Shown piece after piece: positions 5,256 through 7,924 of a stretch of DNA of 7,924 nt. The translations under genes and the position numbers were made by a program. The notes below the pieces were generated by a model, which did no database searches, was not told where the DNA came from, and saw only the letters and a list, made by a program, of their open reading frames with translations. Source of the stretch: Aeromicrobium sp. (GTDB taxonomy: Bacteria; Actinomycetota; Actinomycetes; Propionibacteriales; Nocardioidaceae); assembly GCA_023254755.1 (NCBI GenBank), contig JALRKU010000341.1:1-7924 (forward strand). Reading direction: 5' to 3'. Position 1 is the stretch's first letter, and the number at the start of each line of letters is the position of its first letter.

Positions 5256-5657
5256 GTGACCGTCACTCCCCTGGGGCGCGTAGCCGCAGCCGTCGTCATG
5301 TGCCTGATCGCCGCCGCCACCGTCGTCTCCCTCACGCGCAGCGACGCCGCGACCCCGCGCGCCACCGCGACCCAGGACGCCGGTCTGCCCGGCGTCGCCG
5401 CGGCCGCCCCCGACGTCGCCGAACGGTCGACGCCGTCGCCCACTCCCAGCGCCGAGGAGACGCCGGCGCCGGACCCGTCGCCCACGCCCACGAAGACGGC
5501 GTCGAAGGCTGCGACGGAGGCGCCCGCCAAGCCTGCGACCTCCAAGCCTGCGACCACCAAGCCGACGAGTGGCACGCCGTCGACGTCGGCCCCGTCGCCC
5601 ACCCCCACGCCGACGCGTCGACCGAGCCTCTTGGAGATCCTGCTCGGCGGAGGCTGA
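5256..5657 (+). CDS. Membrane-tethered Ser/Thr/Pro/Ala-rich extracellular protein
   Basis: A 133-residue protein of unknown function. Residues 9-27 (VAAAVVMCLIAAATVVSLT) form a hydrophobic helix after one Arg, either an uncleaved anchor or a signal peptide with possible cleavage around SDAA (29-32). Cys16 is preceded by Met, so this is not a lipobox. Residues 33-118 are low-complexity and rich in Pro, Thr, Ser and Ala, with repeated SPTP and KPAT units (SPTPSAEETPAPDPSPTPTK; KPATSKPATTKPTS), as in cell-wall-spanning stalks of actinobacterial surface proteins. The end RRPSLLEILLGGG switches to a short hydrophobic segment. GTG 5256 has GGAG (5245-5248) with 7-nt spacing and sits just before the hydrophobic segment; the open frame continues upstream but lacks these features. 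The gene converges with the lipoprotein gene, 21 nt away. Confidence 0.68.
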   Translation: MTVTPLGRVAAAVVMCLIAAATVVSLTRSDAATPRATATQDAGLPGVAAAAPDVAERSTPSPTPSAEETPAPDPSPTPTKTASKAATEAPAKPATSKPATTKPTSGTPSTSAPSPTPTPTRRPSLLEILLGGG

Positions 5658-5678
5658 TCCGCGGCAGGAGCATCCGCG

Positions 5679-6521
5679 CTACGGCGCCAGTCCGCAGGCC
5701 TCGGCGTAGTAGTCGAAGAACGCGCCGCGGCGCCGGTCGCCCAGCGGCAGGAAGTACGACGCATCGTCCGGCAGGCCCCGACCGGACACCAGCACCGGGA
5801 TCAGGGTGCCGACCTTGTCCTCCGCGAGCGCGTGCGGGTCGCACCGGTTCGGCACCAGCCGCAGGTCGACCGTGAACGGCGTGCCCGCGAGCAGGTGCTC
5901 CCCGACGGGCGGCGCATCGGGTGCCGCCGTGAACAGCACCGTGGGGCCGAATCCCTCCAGGGCGACGTCGGTGCGCCGTCCGGTCGGCGTGAAGGTGACC
6001 GGCAGCTCCAGGACCGCGTCCCGCCCCTCTCCGACGATGCGCACCTCGTCGATCTCGACCGTCGCCGCCTCGCTGACGCTGACCTGTGCGCAGTCGCGGT
6101 CGACGATCGCGGTCACGGCCCCGTAGACGTCGTCGAGCGGCAGGGTCGAACGACGGTGCTCCCCGTCCGAGCGGGTCTCGACGGTCAACCGGGCGTCGAG
6201 TGCGCCGCCGCACCGCCCAACGGGAAGGGTGACCTCGAGGTCCGCGTCGTACCCGGCGCCGACGACCTCGCGCCCTTCCCACTCCACCGGCTCGAAGCGT
6301 GGCGACGTCAGCCGGAACTGCTCGACCGTGAGGTCCTTCCCGCTGCCGTTGTGCACCCGGACGAACACGGTGCGCGTCTTGCGCAGCACGCGGGACTGGT
6401 CCAGGTGCGCCTCGACCCCCGCCGGGAGCGGTGCGTCGTCGGGCTCGCGCACGCACGCCACGACCCCGACCGCCAGTCCGGCGGCCAGCACCAGGCCCAC
6501 GACGCGTCGCACGGGGACCAC
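5679..6521 (-). CDS. Lipoprotein of unknown function with two similar cysteine-containing halves
   Basis: A 280-residue protein with a classic lipoprotein signal peptide: Arg5-Arg6, hydrophobic VVGLVLAAGLAVGV and lipobox VVAC with the lipidated Cys23. The mature part is predicted to be mostly beta strand and seems to hold two related units. Unit 1 (about 50-147) has a DLEVTLPVGRC strand ending at Cys104, followed by Cys144; unit 2 (about 168-280) has a VDLRLVPNRC strand ending at Cys227, followed by Cys276. Each pair (spacing 40 and 49 residues) could form a disulfide outside the cell. No catalytic motif is recognised. An immunoglobulin-like or substrate-binding role is only a guess. GTG 6521 is chosen because GGAG lies 7 nt upstream and the lipobox is at normal distance. 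The reading frame stays open far upstream, but that part overlaps the divergent TPM gene and is not coding. Confidence 0.8.
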   Translation of the reverse strand: MVPVRRVVGLVLAAGLAVGVVACVREPDDAPLPAGVEAHLDQSRVLRKTRTVFVRVHNGSGKDLTVEQFRLTSPRFEPVEWEGREVVGAGYDADLEVTLPVGRCGGALDARLTVETRSDGEHRRSTLPLDDVYGAVTAIVDRDCAQVSVSEAATVEIDEVRIVGEGRDAVLELPVTFTPTGRRTDVALEGFGPTVLFTAAPDAPPVGEHLLAGTPFTVDLRLVPNRCDPHALAEDKVGTLIPVLVSGRGLPDDASYFLPLGDRRRGAFFDYYAEACGLAP

Positions 6522-6590
6522 GGTAGGGCTCCGCCGCGTGGTGCGCGACGCGCTGGTGGATGTTCCGGCACGTCTGACAAGATCGACGAC
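6522..6590. promoter_or_regulatory. Compact divergent promoter region
   Basis: Only 69 bp separate the starts of the lipoprotein gene (-) and the TPM gene (+), so both promoters must share it or lie within the opposite gene. On the + strand CAAGAT (6578-6583) lies 7 nt before GTG 6591, the distance expected for a leaderless transcript, and no ribosome binding site is seen there. On the minus strand TTGTCA (plus 6575-6580) could be a -35. These assignments are weak. Confidence 0.35.
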
Positions 6591-7924
6591 GTGAGCACCC
6601 GGTCCGCCGTCGCTGTCCACGCCGCTTCCGTCCGGCCGCCGGTCCGTCCTCGAGCGGCCGGGACGAGGCTGCTGGCCGCGGCGCTGCTCCTCGCCGCGTG
6701 GGCCGTCGTCGGCCTCGCCGGCACCGCCCGGGCCGACGAACCGCTGGACGTCCCGGGACCCGTCACCGACACCGCCGGAGCGTTCGGCAGTCGCACCGAC
6801 GAGGTCGAACGGGCGCTGAAGGACTACGCCGACACCACCAGCTTCCAGCTGTTCGTCGTGTACGTCCCGAGCTTCGACGGGGCGGACCCCACGGAGTGGG
6901 CCGACCGCACCGCCGAGCTCTCCCACCTCGGGACTGCCGACATCCTGCTGGCCGTCGCGACGCGGGACCGCGCGTACGGCATCTCGATCGACGACACCAA
7001 CCCTCTGTCCGACGACGACATCGCGAAGGTCGAGCAGGACGACCTGCTGCCCGCGCTCGGCGACCGGCGCTGGGCCGACAGCGCCATCGCGACGGCCGAC
7101 GGCCTGACCCGTGCCGCCGAGGCCCGCGATCTTCCCTGGGGCTGGATCGCGACCGGCGGCGCCGCCGTCGTGGGGGCGGGCGCCTACGGCGTCCACCGGA
7201 TGCGCCGCCGCTACGACAGCACCCACGTGACCCGCGACGAGCACGGCCAGCCGATCGATCCGTTGTCGACGCTGTCGCTCGACGAGCTCGACCGGCGGCG
7301 CGGCGCGGCGCTGGTCGCGATCGACGACGCGCTGAAGTCCTCGGAGCAGGAGCTCGCGTTCGCCGAGGCGCAGTTCGGCCAGCAGGCCACGCTGCCGTTC
7401 GCGCAGGCTCTGGCCGAGGCCCGCGAGACCACCAAGCAGGCCTTCGGGATCCAGCAGCGCCTCGACGACGCCGAGCCGGAGACCGATGACGACCGTCGGC
7501 GGCTGTCGATCGAGGTCGTGCACCTGTGCGAGCGGGCCGACGCGCTGCTCGACGAGCAGGTCGAGGCGTTCGACGCCTTGCGGGACCTGCAGGCCAAGGT
7601 GCCCGAGCTGCTGGCCGAGCTGGCGATCCGGGCCGACGAGGTCGCCGCGCGGCTCCCCGCGTCGCGGGCCGCGCTCGAGACCCTCGCCACGACCCACGCG
7701 ACGACCGACCTCGCGTCGGTCGCCGGCAACGCCGACCAGGCCGGGCGGCTCGTGACGCAGGCCAAGGAGCAGTGCACCCAGGGCCAGCAGTCGGTCGCAG
7801 ACGGCGACCGCGCCACCGCCGTGGTCCGCGCCAAGGCCGCCGAGGCGGCCGTCGGCCAGGCGGCCACGCTCCTGGACGCGATCGACCGCGCCGACGCCGA
7901 TCTCGCGGCGGCGCCGGCCCGGAT
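6591..7924 (+). CDS. TPM-domain membrane protein with long helical C-terminal region, 3' end missing
   Basis: 444 residues are visible and no stop codon is met before the right edge. An Arg-containing leader of about 25 residues precedes a hydrophobic segment (LLAAALLLAAWAVVGLAG), with signal cleavage likely after ARA48. Residues about 53-165 form a TPM domain: LDVPGPVTDTAGAFGS, FQLFVVYVPSFDGADPTEWADR, GTADILLAVATRDRAYGISI and the final DRRWADSAIATADGL. A transmembrane helix follows (WGWIATGGAAVVGAGAYGV, 183-201), then RMRRR as stop-transfer. The rest is polar, Ala/Glu/Arg-rich and probably helical or coiled coil (LDELDRRRGAALVAIDDAL onward), predicted cytoplasmic. Family knowledge: TPM domains occur in plant TLP18.3/Psb32 and animal MOLO-1, with weak phosphatase activity reported for the plant protein; the bacterial role is unknown. 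Start GTG 6591 has no ribosome binding site and may be leaderless. The gene diverges from the lipoprotein gene. Confidence 0.82.
   Translation, partial: MSTRSAVAVHAASVRPPVRPRAAGTRLLAAALLLAAWAVVGLAGTARADEPLDVPGPVTDTAGAFGSRTDEVERALKDYADTTSFQLFVVYVPSFDGADPTEWADRTAELSHLGTADILLAVATRDRAYGISIDDTNPLSDDDIAKVEQDDLLPALGDRRWADSAIATADGLTRAAEARDLPWGWIATGGAAVVGAGAYGVHRMRRRYDSTHVTRDEHGQPIDPLSTLSLDELDRRRGAALVAIDDALKSSEQELAFAEAQFGQQATLPFAQALAEARETTKQAFGIQQRLDDAEPETDDDRRRLSIEVVHLCERADALLDEQVEAFDALRDLQAKVPELLAELAIRADEVAARLPASRAALETLATTHATTDLASVAGNADQAGRLVTQAKEQCTQGQQSVADGDRATAVVRAKAAEAAVGQAATLLDAIDRADADLAAAPAR

Noticed and set aside
5256..5657. Cys16 as a lipidation site in the Ser/Thr/Pro-rich protein
   Set aside because: The preceding residue is Met, which does not fit a lipobox needing Gly, Ala or Ser at that position.
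5000..5764. Minus-strand open frame across the gene-free interval
   Set aside because: The part over 5256-5657 is a mirror of the Pro/Thr-rich gene and the rest has Arg/Pro/Gly noise with no recognisable start or domain.
6522..7697. Very long minus-strand open frame continuing upstream of the lipoprotein gene
   Set aside because: It is the reverse complement of the TPM gene; its translation is low-complexity and unrelated to any family, and a lipobox signal peptide with a ribosome binding site starts the real gene at 6521.

Overview
The window is dense, very GC-rich DNA with GC-biased third codon positions, GTG starts and short intergenic gaps, typical of a high-GC actinobacterium. The HisN-type phosphatase, the PadR regulator, the DUF664 (DinB-like) protein and the TPM-domain protein also fit that group. 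The style recalls Nocardioides or Aeromicrobium (Propionibacteriales), but this is an impression from protein style and not a tested assignment. No RNA gene, CRISPR array, insertion sequence, phage gene or integration scar was seen. Codon use looks uniform, so this reads as chromosomal backbone plus lineage-specific small genes.

Left part (1-1890, + strand): the 3' portion of a histidinol-phosphatase/inositol-monophosphatase gene (hisN-like), a 145-residue two-CBS-domain protein followed by a hairpin, then a 139-residue secreted protein with a signal peptide, an acidic Pro/Gly-rich linker and a C-terminal alanine-rich membrane anchor. An A-rich promoter-like region precedes the secreted protein, and a very strong hairpin closes its unit.

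Middle part (1890-3800, + strand): a PadR-family repressor stands behind a promoter whose -10 region lies in a nearly perfect 32-bp palindrome, so it very probably controls itself. An ArfB-type ribosome-rescue hydrolase follows after 19 nt. A DUF664 protein then starts inside the ArfB stop codon (GTGA overlap). A 56-residue, strongly acidic, proline-rich mini-protein with an excellent ribosome binding site follows 46 nt later. These four may be one transcript.

Right part (3800-7924): a lysine 6-dehydrogenase/saccharopine dehydrogenase-like oxidoreductase on the - strand runs convergently into the mini-protein gene. A 343-bp gene-free interval separates it from a membrane-tethered Ser/Thr/Pro-rich protein on the + strand. 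That gene converges on a - strand lipoprotein made of two similar cysteine-containing halves. A TPM-domain membrane protein diverges from the lipoprotein across 69 bp and runs off the right edge.

The genes do not form one obvious pathway. HisN belongs to histidine synthesis, ArfB to ribosome rescue and the dehydrogenase to lysine-type amino acid metabolism; the four surface proteins are uncharacterised. The best leads are the PadR operator-promoter and unusual N-terminus, the overlooked acidic mini-protein, and the uncharacterised surface proteins.
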